The notes under the pieces: generated by a model
Databases searched by the model: none
What the model saw: only the letters and a program-made list of their open reading frames with translations
What the model was told of the DNA's origin: nothing
Program-made: the position numbers and the translations under genes
Shown here: in pieces, positions 1 through 8,400 of the stretch
Layout: every line of letters begins with the position of its first letter
Numbering within the stretch: the stretch's first letter is position 1
Origin: Planctomycetota bacterium
Lineage (GTDB): Bacteria > Planctomycetota > Phycisphaerae > SM23-33
Assembly (NCBI GenBank): GCA_029553505.1
Contig: JAKPKY010000185.1
Span: forward strand, 1-35,437
Direction of reading: 5' to 3'
DNA length: 35,437 bases

Positions 1-14
1 CGCTCTTCCGATCT
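1..14. other. Illumina adapter remnant at contig end
   Basis: The first 14 bases, CGCTCTTCCGATCT, are identical to the 3' end of the Illumina TruSeq adapter. On the minus strand they read AGATCGGAAGAGCG, the usual read-through sequence. The rpoN reading frame is homologous up to base 15 and stops making sense here. These bases are an assembly artefact and not part of the genome. Confidence 0.93.
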
Positions 15-616
15 GGGTCGAGCGTCTGGACGAGTCGCAAGGCCGACTGCACGTCCGCCAACGTGACGCCCTGGCCCGCCCCGGCCTGCACCTGCTCCAG
101 CGGGGTGCGCAGGTATCCGTCGTCCTCCAGGTGCTCGATGATCGCCCGCCCGGCCTTGCGGACGCCGTCGGCGGCTTCCACGAACCGCCACTGCTCCATG
201 AGGTACTCCGCCAGCGACTGCGCCGGGGCTGGCGTGTTCGCCATCGCGTCCATCTTGCGGTCGCGCTCTCCCGCCGCCGGCGCGGGGCGCGGAGGTGTGT
301 CGCTCCGCGCGAACTCCCCGCCGTACTCGTCCTCGAATTCCGCCAGGCGCTCGAAGTCGTCGCGGTTGCCGTTGGTGTCGTCGACCACCAGCGGCTGCTC
401 CCCGCGCGGATCCATCTCGTCGGGCGCCTGCGGGGGCGCTTCCTCGTCCACGCCCGGAACGTGCATCTCCAGCACGGGGTTGGACTGAAGCTCCGCGTCG
501 ATCCGCTCCTGGAGCGCCATGACCGGCAGCTGGAGAATCTCCATCGCCTGGATGATCCGAGGCGAGAGCTTCATCTGCTGCTCGAGGCGAAGTTGTTGTG
601 TGGCGTCCAGTCTCAT
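15..616 (-). CDS. rpoN: RNA polymerase sigma-54 factor, N-terminal part (truncated at contig end)
   Basis: The frame runs leftward from ATG at 616 for 200 complete codons and is then cut by the adapter at the contig end. Residues 1-50 form the glutamine/leucine-rich region I that contacts activators, with the typical run KLSPRIIQAMEILQLP and then QSNPVLE. Residues 55-100 are the acidic, poorly conserved region II. From about residue 120 (SLAEYLMEQW, HLEDDGYL, ending LVQTLDP) the core-binding region III begins. The rest of the core-binding domain, the HTH and the RpoN box are missing. Sigma-54 directs transcription from -24/-12 promoters with AAA+ activators; none is visible here. It is divergent from ackA. 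The start is supported by exact family alignment at the N-terminus, not by a strong ribosome-binding site. Confidence 0.92.
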
Positions 617-626
617 CCTATCCGCT

Positions 627-654
627 ATTCTACGCACATTGCCTTAACAGGCAA
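627..654 (-). promoter_or_regulatory. Candidate sigma-70 promoter of rpoN, overlapping an inverted repeat
   Basis: On the minus strand TTGCCT (649-654) is followed after 16 bases by TAGAAT (627-632). The -10 hexamer ends 10 bases before the rpoN ATG, so a transcript would start almost at the start codon. A perfect 6-bp inverted repeat with a 6-base loop (638-655, ATTGCC/GGCAAT) covers the -35 element and could be a hairpin or an operator. Inferred from consensus only. Confidence 0.3.
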
Positions 655-766
655 TGGACCCGAACCCTCCGCCGGGGGATTCCTGCCAAAATTCTCGCAA
701 AGACCGTTCGGAGTCGGAAAATTCACGTGATTTGCGTGCCGTTTTCTCCCTCCGTCGGGAGTTGCC

Positions 767-795
767 TTGACAGGGGCGATGCGAATCCGTACCAA
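767..795 (+). promoter_or_regulatory. Candidate sigma-70 promoter of ackA within the 322-base rpoN-ackA gap
   Basis: TTGACA at 767-772 is a perfect -35, followed 17 bases later by the weak -10 TACCAA (790-795). A transcript starting near 803 would have a leader of about 135 bases before ackA. The rest of the 617-938 gap holds no convincing gene. It has only the rpoN promoter/inverted repeat, a small hairpin around 747-762 and the leader hairpins annotated separately. Confidence 0.35.
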
Positions 796-872
796 TAGAG
801 CTTTCCAGCGGACGAGCGGCCCAGCACCCGCCCCGCCTGCGTGAACGCCTGCAGGGATTTCGGCGTGGTCGT

Positions 873-932
873 CTGCCGTTTACCACGGCAGGAGATCAAA
901 GGGCAGTCGGTGCTCTCTATTACCAGTAGAGG
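873..932 (+). promoter_or_regulatory. ackA leader hairpins, second one covering the ribosome-binding site
   Basis: Hairpin 1 has arms CTGCCG (873-878) and CGGCAG (886-891) with a 7-base loop. Hairpin 2 has arms CTCTA (915-919) and TAGAG (927-931) with a 7-base loop. The only Shine-Dalgarno-like sequence for ackA, AGAGG at 928-932, lies in the right arm of hairpin 2. It would be paired when that hairpin forms. A translational effect is inference. Confidence 0.3.
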
Positions 933-938
933 TCTTTC

Positions 939-2162
939 ATGAAGGTATTCGTCGTCAACTGCGGAAGCAGTTCCATCAAGTATCAGTTGTTCTCGATGAC
1001 CAATGAGAGGGTGCTGGCCAAGGGCCTGCTGGAACGCGTGGGGGGAACCGACGCCTGCCTGCACCACACGGCGGTGCGTCGGACCAACGGACAGCCCGTC
1101 GACAAGTCGATCGACCAGACCGTCAACGCCCCCAACCACACCGAGGGTCTCAAGCTCATCATCGGCGCCCTGATCGACGGGAATCACGGCGTCATCGACA
1201 GCATCGACGAGATCCAGGCCGTCGGGCATCGCGTGGTCCATGGCGGGGAGGACATCACGGATTCCACGCTGGTGGACGACGCGGTCCTCGAGATCATCCG
1301 ACGCAACGCCGAGCTGGCGCCCCTGCACAATCCGCCGAACCTCGCCGGCATCGCCGGCGCGATGGCGGCCATGCCGGGAAAACCCAACGTGGCCGTCTTC
1401 GACACCGCGTTCCTGGCCACGCTGCCCCCCACCGCCTACCGATACGCCGTGCCCGACGAGTGGTACCACGAGCATCACATCCGCAAGTACGGGTTCCACG
1501 GCACCAGCCACCAGTACGTCACCCTCCGGACGGCCGAACTGCTGGGCAAAAAGCCCGAGGAAGTCTTCCTGATCACCGCGCACCTGGGCAACGGTTGCTC
1601 CATCACCGCCGTCGCCGGGGGGCGCGCGGTGGACCACTCCATGGGCATGACCCCGCTGGAGGGGCTGATGATGGGCACGCGCAGCGGAGACCTGGATCCC
1701 GCCGTGGTGTTCTACATGATCGAACACGGGCTGAGCCCGCGCCAGGTGGACAACATTCTCAACAAGAAATCGGGGCTGCTGGGGGTCAGCGGGTTGAGCA
1801 ACGACATGCGCGACCTGCTGGCGGCCGCCGAAAGCGGAAACAAGAAGGCGGAACTCGCCGTCGAGATGTTCGTCTATCGCATCGTGAAATACATCGGCGC
1901 CTACTCGGCCGTCCTTCCGCAGCTGGACGCGGTGGTGCTGACCGGCGGAATCGGGGAGAATTCGCTCCCGGTTCGGCGCAAGCTCTGCCAGCGTCTTGCG
2001 AGGCTGGGCGCCGTGGCCGACGAGGGGCGCAACGCCGCGACCGTGCGAGGAAAGGCCGGACCCATCACCGCCGACGGCGCGGCCTTGCCTGTCTGGGTCG
2101 TGCCGACCAACGAGGAACTGATGATCGCGCGCGACACGCGGCGAATCGTCGAGGGACGCTGA
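939..2162 (+). CDS. ackA: Acetate kinase
   Basis: 407 aa, the usual length. It catalyses reversible phosphoryl transfer between acetate and ATP to give acetyl phosphate in the cytoplasm. Family motifs are all present in order: VNCGSSSIKYQL at the N-terminus (phosphate-binding signature 1), GHRVVHGGE, KYGFHGTSH (signature 2), HLGNGCSI, GTRSGDLDP (with the catalytic arginine), VVLTGGIGENS, and the C-terminal NEELMIARD. ATG at 939 follows AGAGG by 6 bases and starts exactly at the family N-terminus. No phosphotransacetylase gene (pta) lies in the window, so its usual partner is elsewhere. It is divergent from rpoN, and a possible SD-sequestering hairpin precedes it. The downstream LysM gene has its own promoter-like sequence, so ackA may be monocistronic. 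Confidence 0.96.
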   Translation: MKVFVVNCGSSSIKYQLFSMTNERVLAKGLLERVGGTDACLHHTAVRRTNGQPVDKSIDQTVNAPNHTEGLKLIIGALIDGNHGVIDSIDEIQAVGHRVVHGGEDITDSTLVDDAVLEIIRRNAELAPLHNPPNLAGIAGAMAAMPGKPNVAVFDTAFLATLPPTAYRYAVPDEWYHEHHIRKYGFHGTSHQYVTLRTAELLGKKPEEVFLITAHLGNGCSITAVAGGRAVDHSMGMTPLEGLMMGTRSGDLDPAVVFYMIEHGLSPRQVDNILNKKSGLLGVSGLSNDMRDLLAAAESGNKKAELAVEMFVYRIVKYIGAYSAVLPQLDAVVLTGGIGENSLPVRRKLCQRLARLGAVADEGRNAATVRGKAGPITADGAALPVWVVPTNEELMIARDTRRIVEGR

Positions 2163-2186
2163 ACGCATCCTTCGGACGGAATTTCT

Positions 2187-2214
2187 TTGCGAAACCCGTC
2201 CGGGGGGATATAAA
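2187..2214 (+). promoter_or_regulatory. Candidate sigma-70 promoter of the LysM gene
   Basis: TTGCGA (2187-2192) and TATAAA (2209-2214, five of six consensus bases) are separated by 16 bases, about 70 bases upstream of the LysM start at 2286. A 6-bp inverted repeat GGACGG/CCGTCC (2174-2179 and 2196-2201) overlaps the -35 side. It could be a weak ackA terminator or an operator, but no T-run follows it. Confidence 0.45.
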
Positions 2215-2285
2215 AAGAACGTGTCACGGACGGCGTTTCCGGCTGGGTCTGACGGGTGGCGACTCTCCACGCAGGAGCACGGAAC

Positions 2286-3491
2286 ATGCGCACGGATCTC
2301 AAAATCGGCATCGCGGTGGGTCTGCTTTTGATTCTCGGAGTCGTGGTCTACTTTGGCGTCTTCAGCCCAGGCACAAAACCCGAACCGGCCACCCAGCCGG
2401 GACCGACCCAGGACCTGACGGGTGACGGCGGGCAGACCAACATTCTCGACACGGGCCGCCCGTCCGAGCCCCCCCCGGCGGTCGCCGATCGCGGCACTGC
2501 GCCGGCTAGCGCGCCCGCTCCCGCCGGCGACACCATCGTCATTCTCCCGCCGACCGAGGGAACCACCCGCCCCGCCGACCGCGCCGAGGTCGCGACGCTG
2601 GAACCGATCCGCAGGCCGACTGAGCCCGTCCGCGCCCCCCGCGACGTGATTGACCCGGTGCTCGATCCGATTGACCTGGCCGACGCGGGCAGCGCCGCGC
2701 CGGGCGGGACCACCCCGAGCGTGGATACCGCCGGCTGGCGAACCTACGTCGTCCAGGAAGGCGACCTGGGCTTCTGGGGCATCGCCCAGAAAATGTACGG
2801 CGACGGAAAGCACTATCCCCTCATTGCCAAGGCCAATCCCGACGCCAACTCCGGTTCGTTGCGCATCGGTCAGCCGCTGCGCATTCCCCCGCTGCCGAAA
2901 TCGACCGCCCCTACCGGCATGGACGTCAGGCCGGGCCTTTCGCCCGCGGGCGGCACGCCCGTCGCGGCGCCCAATACCTACACCGTTCAGGCGGGCGACC
3001 AGGGCTTCTGGGGCATCGCCCAGAAAGTCTACGGCGACGGAAACAAGTGGCCCATCCTCGCCAAAGCCAATCCCGACGTGGACAGCCGCGCCCTCCGCAT
3101 CGGACAGGTGCTGAAGGTCCCACCGTTGTCCGGCGCACCGGCCCCAGCCGCTCCCACCGGACGCGGCGAGACGGCGCGCTCGACCGGCGTTATTCCCCTG
3201 GGCGGGCAGCGAACCTACATCGTCCAGAAAGGCGATTCCGGATACTGGGGCATCGCCCAGAAGGTGTATGGGAACGGCAAGTATTTCGAACTCATCGCCA
3301 AGGCCAACCCCGGGGTCGATCCGCACAACTTGCAGATCGGCCAGGAGATCGTGGTTCCTCCCCTGCCTTCTTCTGAAAGTGCCACGCCGACCACCGGACG
3401 GGCCGCCCCCCGGAGCCCGGCAAGCCCGGCCGGGAGCACTCGAAGCCCGTCCGCAACCGGCGGCGGAGACGTGATCCTGCTTCCCGACTGA
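2286..3491 (+). CDS. Membrane-anchored protein with three LysM domains
   Basis: 401 aa from ATG 2286, which has AGGAG 8 bases upstream; an in-frame upstream codon at 2256 has no such site. Residues about 5-26 (LKIGIAVGLLLILG...) form one N-terminal transmembrane helix. A long proline/threonine-rich linker follows, reaching to about residue 150. Three LysM domains of about 51 residues (at roughly 153, 231 and 310) each begin TY-V-Q-GD and continue with WGIAQK-YG-G and then an IGQ...PPL end. Each keeps the GD and IGQ positions expected for LysM. LysM domains bind GlcNAc in peptidoglycan, so this is probably an inner-membrane-anchored wall-binding protein facing the periplasm. No catalytic domain is present. 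The C-terminus is again a low-complexity P/S/T tail. Its true role is unknown. Confidence 0.85.
   Translation: MRTDLKIGIAVGLLLILGVVVYFGVFSPGTKPEPATQPGPTQDLTGDGGQTNILDTGRPSEPPPAVADRGTAPASAPAPAGDTIVILPPTEGTTRPADRAEVATLEPIRRPTEPVRAPRDVIDPVLDPIDLADAGSAAPGGTTPSVDTAGWRTYVVQEGDLGFWGIAQKMYGDGKHYPLIAKANPDANSGSLRIGQPLRIPPLPKSTAPTGMDVRPGLSPAGGTPVAAPNTYTVQAGDQGFWGIAQKVYGDGNKWPILAKANPDVDSRALRIGQVLKVPPLSGAPAPAAPTGRGETARSTGVIPLGGQRTYIVQKGDSGYWGIAQKVYGNGKYFELIAKANPGVDPHNLQIGQEIVVPPLPSSESATPTTGRAAPRSPASPAGSTRSPSATGGGDVILLPD
2742..3365 (+). repeat. Three LysM coding repeats (2742-2894, 2976-3128, 3213-3365)
   Basis: Each unit is 153 bases (51 codons). Units 1 and 2 are nearly identical at the DNA level over their first third, including the shared run around TTCTGGGGCATCGCC and the following CAGAAA. 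The third unit is more diverged. This points to a fairly recent internal duplication or gene conversion of units 1 and 2. Confidence 0.85.
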
Positions 3492-3608
3492 CCGGGGTCT
3501 GCTGCGGAGGAAATGCGCGCGAGTGGTTTTCGCGTTGCCGCGCCCGCCATATGCCCTCAAGCCCCTGCGATTTGAGGTCCGATAACGAGTGCTAGACAGA
3601 GGTTGCCC

Positions 3609-5330
3609 ATGTTGACCAAGACGCCCTGGACGTCGCTGGTTGTGTTGTGCCTGTCTGCGGTGTGCGGATGCGATCGCCCGCTGTCAAAACCCACGGTCCA
3701 ATCGCCGCCCAAGCTGCCGCTCGAGCTGGAAGGCACCGTCGCCGAACACGCCTATGTATTCGGCGGAGGCAGCATGGACGCCCAGGCGTATGGCATCGTG
3801 GTGCGCCTGGGCAACAACGGGTCCAGCGAGGTGCCGCCCCGCATCCGCGCGAACCTGATCGAGTATCTCCGCAAGCAGAACCTCGGTTCGGCCCGTCACG
3901 GAACCGAGGAACTCTCCCCCGCGCGGATCCTGGACGACAGGGACACCGCCGTCGTGCTCGTGGAGGGAACCATTCCCCCGGGCGCCCCGGCGGGAACCCG
4001 GTTCGACGTCGTCGTCGCTGCCCTTGCGCAGACCCAGACCCGCAGCCTGGACGGCGGAGTGCTGATGCCCATTGAACTGAGCATGGCCTTGGGCGGAGGC
4101 TCGCTCGTGCAGGGCGCCAAGGTCCTGGCGAAAGCCGGCGGGCCGGTGTTCGTCAACCCGTTCCTCGATCCGACCAAGCCGGCCGAGAGCGCCAAGTTCC
4201 GCACCGGGCGGATTCTCAACGGCGCGGTGGTCACCGAGGACCGCCCCATTCGTCTGATCCTTCGCCAGCCGGACTACGGGCGATGCAGCTTGATCGAGCG
4301 TCGCATCCGCGAGCGGTTCGGGGAGGTCGAGCATGGCCTGGGCCCGGCGCGAAAGAAGATCGCCAACGCCACCGGGGCCGACACGCTGGAGGTTTCCATT
4401 CCCCCCCAGTGGCAGGACGACTACCTGCACTTCCTGCAACTGATCCTGCACCTTCCGCTGGACACCACCCACGGGGCGGCCGACGCCAAGGCCCGCCAGG
4501 TCGCCGAGGCCCTGCAATTGCCCGGCGCCCGGCACGAAGACCTCGCCCTGATCTGGGAGGCCATGGGACGGCAGGTCGTTCCGCTGATCCAGCCGCTCTA
4601 CACCTCGAAAAACGCCGCGGTGGCGTTCTACGCCGCCCGCACCGGCCTGCGCCTGGGCGACGTCGCCCTCGCCGGACCGGTGATGATCCGCCTCGCCGCC
4701 AGCGCCAATTCGCGACACCAGCTCGCCGCCATCGAGGAACTCGGGAAACATCGCAGGGTTATCCATGCCTTGCAGACTCTCCGCACCCTCATCGACGACC
4801 CCAACGAACTGGTGCGGATCGCCGCGTACGAGAGCCTCGTCAGGCTCGGGGACATGACGACCGTCCAGCGCATGGACATCGAGGGGGAATTCCAGGTCGA
4901 CATCGTCCGCAGCTCGCGTGGATACGTGATTTACGCCACCCAGACCGGCCAGCCGAAGATCGTGCTGTTCGGGCAGAACATGGTTGCCCGCAAACCGATG
5001 TTCTACAACGCGCCGGACGACCTGGTGACCATCAACGCGCGGGAGAATTCCGAAAAGCTGATGGTTTTCCGGAAGATCCAGCGGACGGGGCAGTACAGCG
5101 ACACGCTCCAGAGCGATTTCGCCGTCCGGAAACTGATCGAGACGCTGGGGCGCCTGGACCAAGACGACGCCGGACGCATGCGGGGGCTGGGACTCAGTTA
5201 CGGGCAGATCGTCGGGACGCTCCAGCGGATGTGCAAGGAAGGCGACATCCCGGCCAAGTTCGTCCTCCAGACCGCCCCGGAAATAGAAAAGCTATACACG
5301 GGCACGGCCACCACCGGCAGGCCCGACTAA
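3609..5330 (+). CDS. FlgI (flagellar P-ring)-like lipoprotein with HEAT-like repeats
   Basis: 573 aa from ATG 3609, with AGAGG about 7 bases upstream. Residues 1-21 look like a lipoprotein signal: a hydrophobic stretch ending V-C-G-C with Asp at +2. Residues about 70-290 resemble the P-ring protein FlgI. They include an IPPGAPAGTRFDVVV block, then SLDGGVLMPIEL, MALGGGS-V-GAK, RTGRILNGAVVTED (compare the FlgI 'IPNGA' block), and a VSIPPQWQDDYLHFLQLIL stretch. Residues about 310-415 are helical repeats of HEAT type (AYESLVRLGD and similar). A further unassigned region runs to the end. No other flagellar gene is near, and FlgI proper is shorter (about 370 aa) and is not a lipoprotein. I infer a paralogue used as an outer-membrane or periplasmic structural protein. 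The family call is moderate and the function is unknown. Confidence 0.6.
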   Translation: MLTKTPWTSLVVLCLSAVCGCDRPLSKPTVQSPPKLPLELEGTVAEHAYVFGGGSMDAQAYGIVVRLGNNGSSEVPPRIRANLIEYLRKQNLGSARHGTEELSPARILDDRDTAVVLVEGTIPPGAPAGTRFDVVVAALAQTQTRSLDGGVLMPIELSMALGGGSLVQGAKVLAKAGGPVFVNPFLDPTKPAESAKFRTGRILNGAVVTEDRPIRLILRQPDYGRCSLIERRIRERFGEVEHGLGPARKKIANATGADTLEVSIPPQWQDDYLHFLQLILHLPLDTTHGAADAKARQVAEALQLPGARHEDLALIWEAMGRQVVPLIQPLYTSKNAAVAFYAARTGLRLGDVALAGPVMIRLAASANSRHQLAAIEELGKHRRVIHALQTLRTLIDDPNELVRIAAYESLVRLGDMTTVQRMDIEGEFQVDIVRSSRGYVIYATQTGQPKIVLFGQNMVARKPMFYNAPDDLVTINARENSEKLMVFRKIQRTGQYSDTLQSDFAVRKLIETLGRLDQDDAGRMRGLGLSYGQIVGTLQRMCKEGDIPAKFVLQTAPEIEKLYTGTATTGRPD

Positions 5331-5456
5331 CCCTATTTTGGCATGGACGAACGGTTAGTTTGTGGTAGGATGTCCCGTATCTTGTGGCGAATACGTGTCT
5401 TGCTCACCAGGGATGGTGCTTTGTTCCTGCGTAAGCGTTAGGGAAGACGCCAAGCG

Positions 5457-8400
5457 ATGAAACTGAGAAAACTGATCCTGTCGGGCTTCAAGAGCTTTGC
5501 GGATCGGACCGAGTTCGATTTCCACGACGGCATCAGCTGCGTCGTCGGTCCCAACGGCTGCGGAAAGAGCAACATTGTCGACGCGGTCAAGTGGGTCCTG
5601 GGGGAACAGTCCGCCAAGAGCCTGCGCGGTTCGGAGATGATGGACGTGATCTTCAACGGTTCGTCCAGCCGGCGGGCGGCGGGACACGCCGAAGTCACCC
5701 TCGTCTTCGACGACTGCGGGCACCTGCTCCAGCCCAACGGCGCGGAGGGCGCCCCCTGCGAGACCGTCAGCATCACCCGCCGCCTGTTCCGGTCCGGGCA
5801 GAGCGAATATCTCATCAACAAGGCCCCCGCGCGGCTCCGCGACATCCGCGAGATGTTCATGGACACCGGCGTCGGGACCGACGCATACAGCCTGATCGAG
5901 CAGGGGCGCGTCGAGGGCTTCCTCCAGGCGTCGCAGGACGACCGGCGCGCGATCTTCGACGAGGCCGCCGGCATCAGCAAGTACAAGGCCCGCAAGAAGG
6001 AAGCCCTCCGCAAGCTCGAACGGGTGGACCAGAACCTCCTGCGCATCAACGACATCCTCGGCGAGGTCGAGAAGCGCCTGCGGTCCATCAAGTACCAGGC
6101 CGGAAAGGCCCGCAACTACCAGACCTACACCGAGCGACTCAAGGAACTGCGGTCGCTGCATTTCCTGGCCCAGTACCACACGCTCAAGCAGCAGCGCAAG
6201 GAACTCCAGGGCCGTCTGGAGCAGTTGACGGACCAGCTTTCGTCCGCTTCAGCCAAGATCGACCAGCTCGAGGCGACGCGGAGCGGCACGGAGGTCGAAA
6301 GCGTCGATCTGGAGCGCGCTGGGCGCGAGCTGGACGGGCGGATCGCTTCCGTCGGAGGGCAGATCACCGCCTGCGAACAGCGTGGCGACATGCTGGCGGC
6401 GCGCGTCAAGGAACTGGGCGAGCAGATTATCGCCGTCAGCAGCCGCTGCGAGGAAACCGAAGCCAAGATCGAGCAACTCGCCGCCGAGTCCGCCGCCCGC
6501 CGGACCGAACTGGAAGAGGCCGACACCCAGGCCGCCGAGTTCGTCCAGCGTTACGACGCCGCCCGGCAGGAGCACACCGCCGGCGAATTGGCCATCACGC
6601 ACCTGTCGGCCAAGCTCGACGACGAGAAGGCCGGCACCATCGACCTGCTCCGCCGGACCGCCCAACTGCACAACGAAATCAGCTCGCACGCGCTCCGCCG
6701 AGAGAACCTCAACGCGCAGCGTACCCGCCTGGACGAGCGGGCCGACCAGATTTCCGCCCACCTGTCCGACCTGCTGGAGCAGCGCGGGCAGTTCGAGGCC
6801 CGCCTGTCCGACGTGCGCGAGGTGCTGGAAGCCTCGCAGGCCAAGCTCGACGAGATCCGCCAGGCCGAACGCAAACTCTCCGACAGCGAGCACGAGTTCC
6901 AGAAGCAGCTGTCCGCCGCTCGCGAGGAGCGCAGCGCCGCGACCAGCCGCCTGGAGGCGCTGGGCGAGATGCAGAAGCGCCTCGAGGGCGTCAACGCGGG
7001 CGTCCGCCGCGTGCTGGAGGCCCGCCAGGCCGGCACGCTGCCGATGGTCCGCGGAATGCTGGGCGATTTTGTGCAGACCGACACGGCCCACGCCGCGCTC
7101 GTCGAGGCGGCGATGTCCGGCGCCGACCAGCAGATCGTCGCCGACCGCTACGATGATGTGCAGGCCGCCGCCGACACGCTCCGCAAGGTCCTGGACAACA
7201 GCACCGTCGAGGTGGTCTGCCTGGACCGCCTGGAGACGTTCCGCGATGATTTCGACCTGTCCCGCTGCCCGCCCGCCAAGGCGCGGGTGATCGACTGGGT
7301 GCGGTTCGACCCGACCGTGGCGCCGCTGATGTGGCGTCTGCTGGGGCGGACGATCGCCGTCGCCTCCCTCGCCGCCGCTGCCGAGGCGGCCAGGCTCGCG
7401 CCCGACGGATACCGATTCGTCACCGAGCGCGGGGAGGTGCTGGAAGCCGACGGGCGGATTCGCGTCGGCGCCGCCAACCGTTCCGCGGGCGTCATTGCCC
7501 GGCGCAGCGAACTGGTCGAACTGGAAGCCCGCCTGCGGGAACTGGACGCGAAAATCGAGGAACTCCAGGGTCGCTGCAAGACCGCGCGATCCGAGCGAGA
7601 GCACCTCGAGGAACTCCAGAGCAAGCTCCGCACCGCCATCTACGAGGCCAATACCGAGCGCGTCGAGGCGCAGAGCCGCGTGGCGCAGGTCGGCGAGCAG
7701 GTCGAACGCCTCGAGCGGGAGCGCCCGTTGATCGCCGCGGAGGTGGAAAACCTCGCGCGGGAGATCGAGGCTTCCGTCCTGGCCGAGCACCAGGCCCAGG
7801 CGAAGGCCGTCGAGATGGAGGCGCTCAACGCCGAACGCCAGAAGCAGATCGAGGCGCTGACCGCCCAGCTGGCGGGCGCCCGCCAGCGTCAGGACGAGCT
7901 CAGCGCCCAGCTGACCGAGGTGAAGGTGGCCCTGGCGCAGACGGAGCAGAAGCGGCTTTCCCTGCGCGACGCCGCCGCTGCCCTGGACCGTCAGCGGGAG
8001 CAGATGGAGGCCGACCTGTCCTCCGGGCGCGCCCAGATCGAGCTCAACCGCCAGAGACGCACCGACGCCGAGCAGAACATCGTCCGCACGCGAGAGGAAA
8101 TCGACCGCCTCTACGCCCAGCAGGAGCAGCTCCAGCAGGAAGCCCGCGAGCTGGAGGAAACCCGTCGCGGACTGGCCGAGAAGCTCCAGGCCGTCCGCGC
8201 GCAGCTCGCCGAGCAGCGCAAAGCCCATGACGCCCTGGGCGAGACGGTCAACGCCGCCCGCGTCGAGCTGGGCGAGGTGGACGTTCGCGTGGAGAGCCTC
8301 ATCGCCCGCGCCGCCGACGAGATGAACATGGACCTCGTCGCCCTGCTGCCGAGCTACCAGCACGACGAGCACCGCGACTGGGACGCCGTCGAGGCGGAAA

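Noticed and set aside
723-3560. A 945-codon open frame on the minus strand opposite ackA and the LysM gene
   Set aside because: It is antisense to two genes with strong family motifs. Its translation is rich in His, Arg, Gly and Val without any family pattern, as expected from the complement of high-GC coding DNA.
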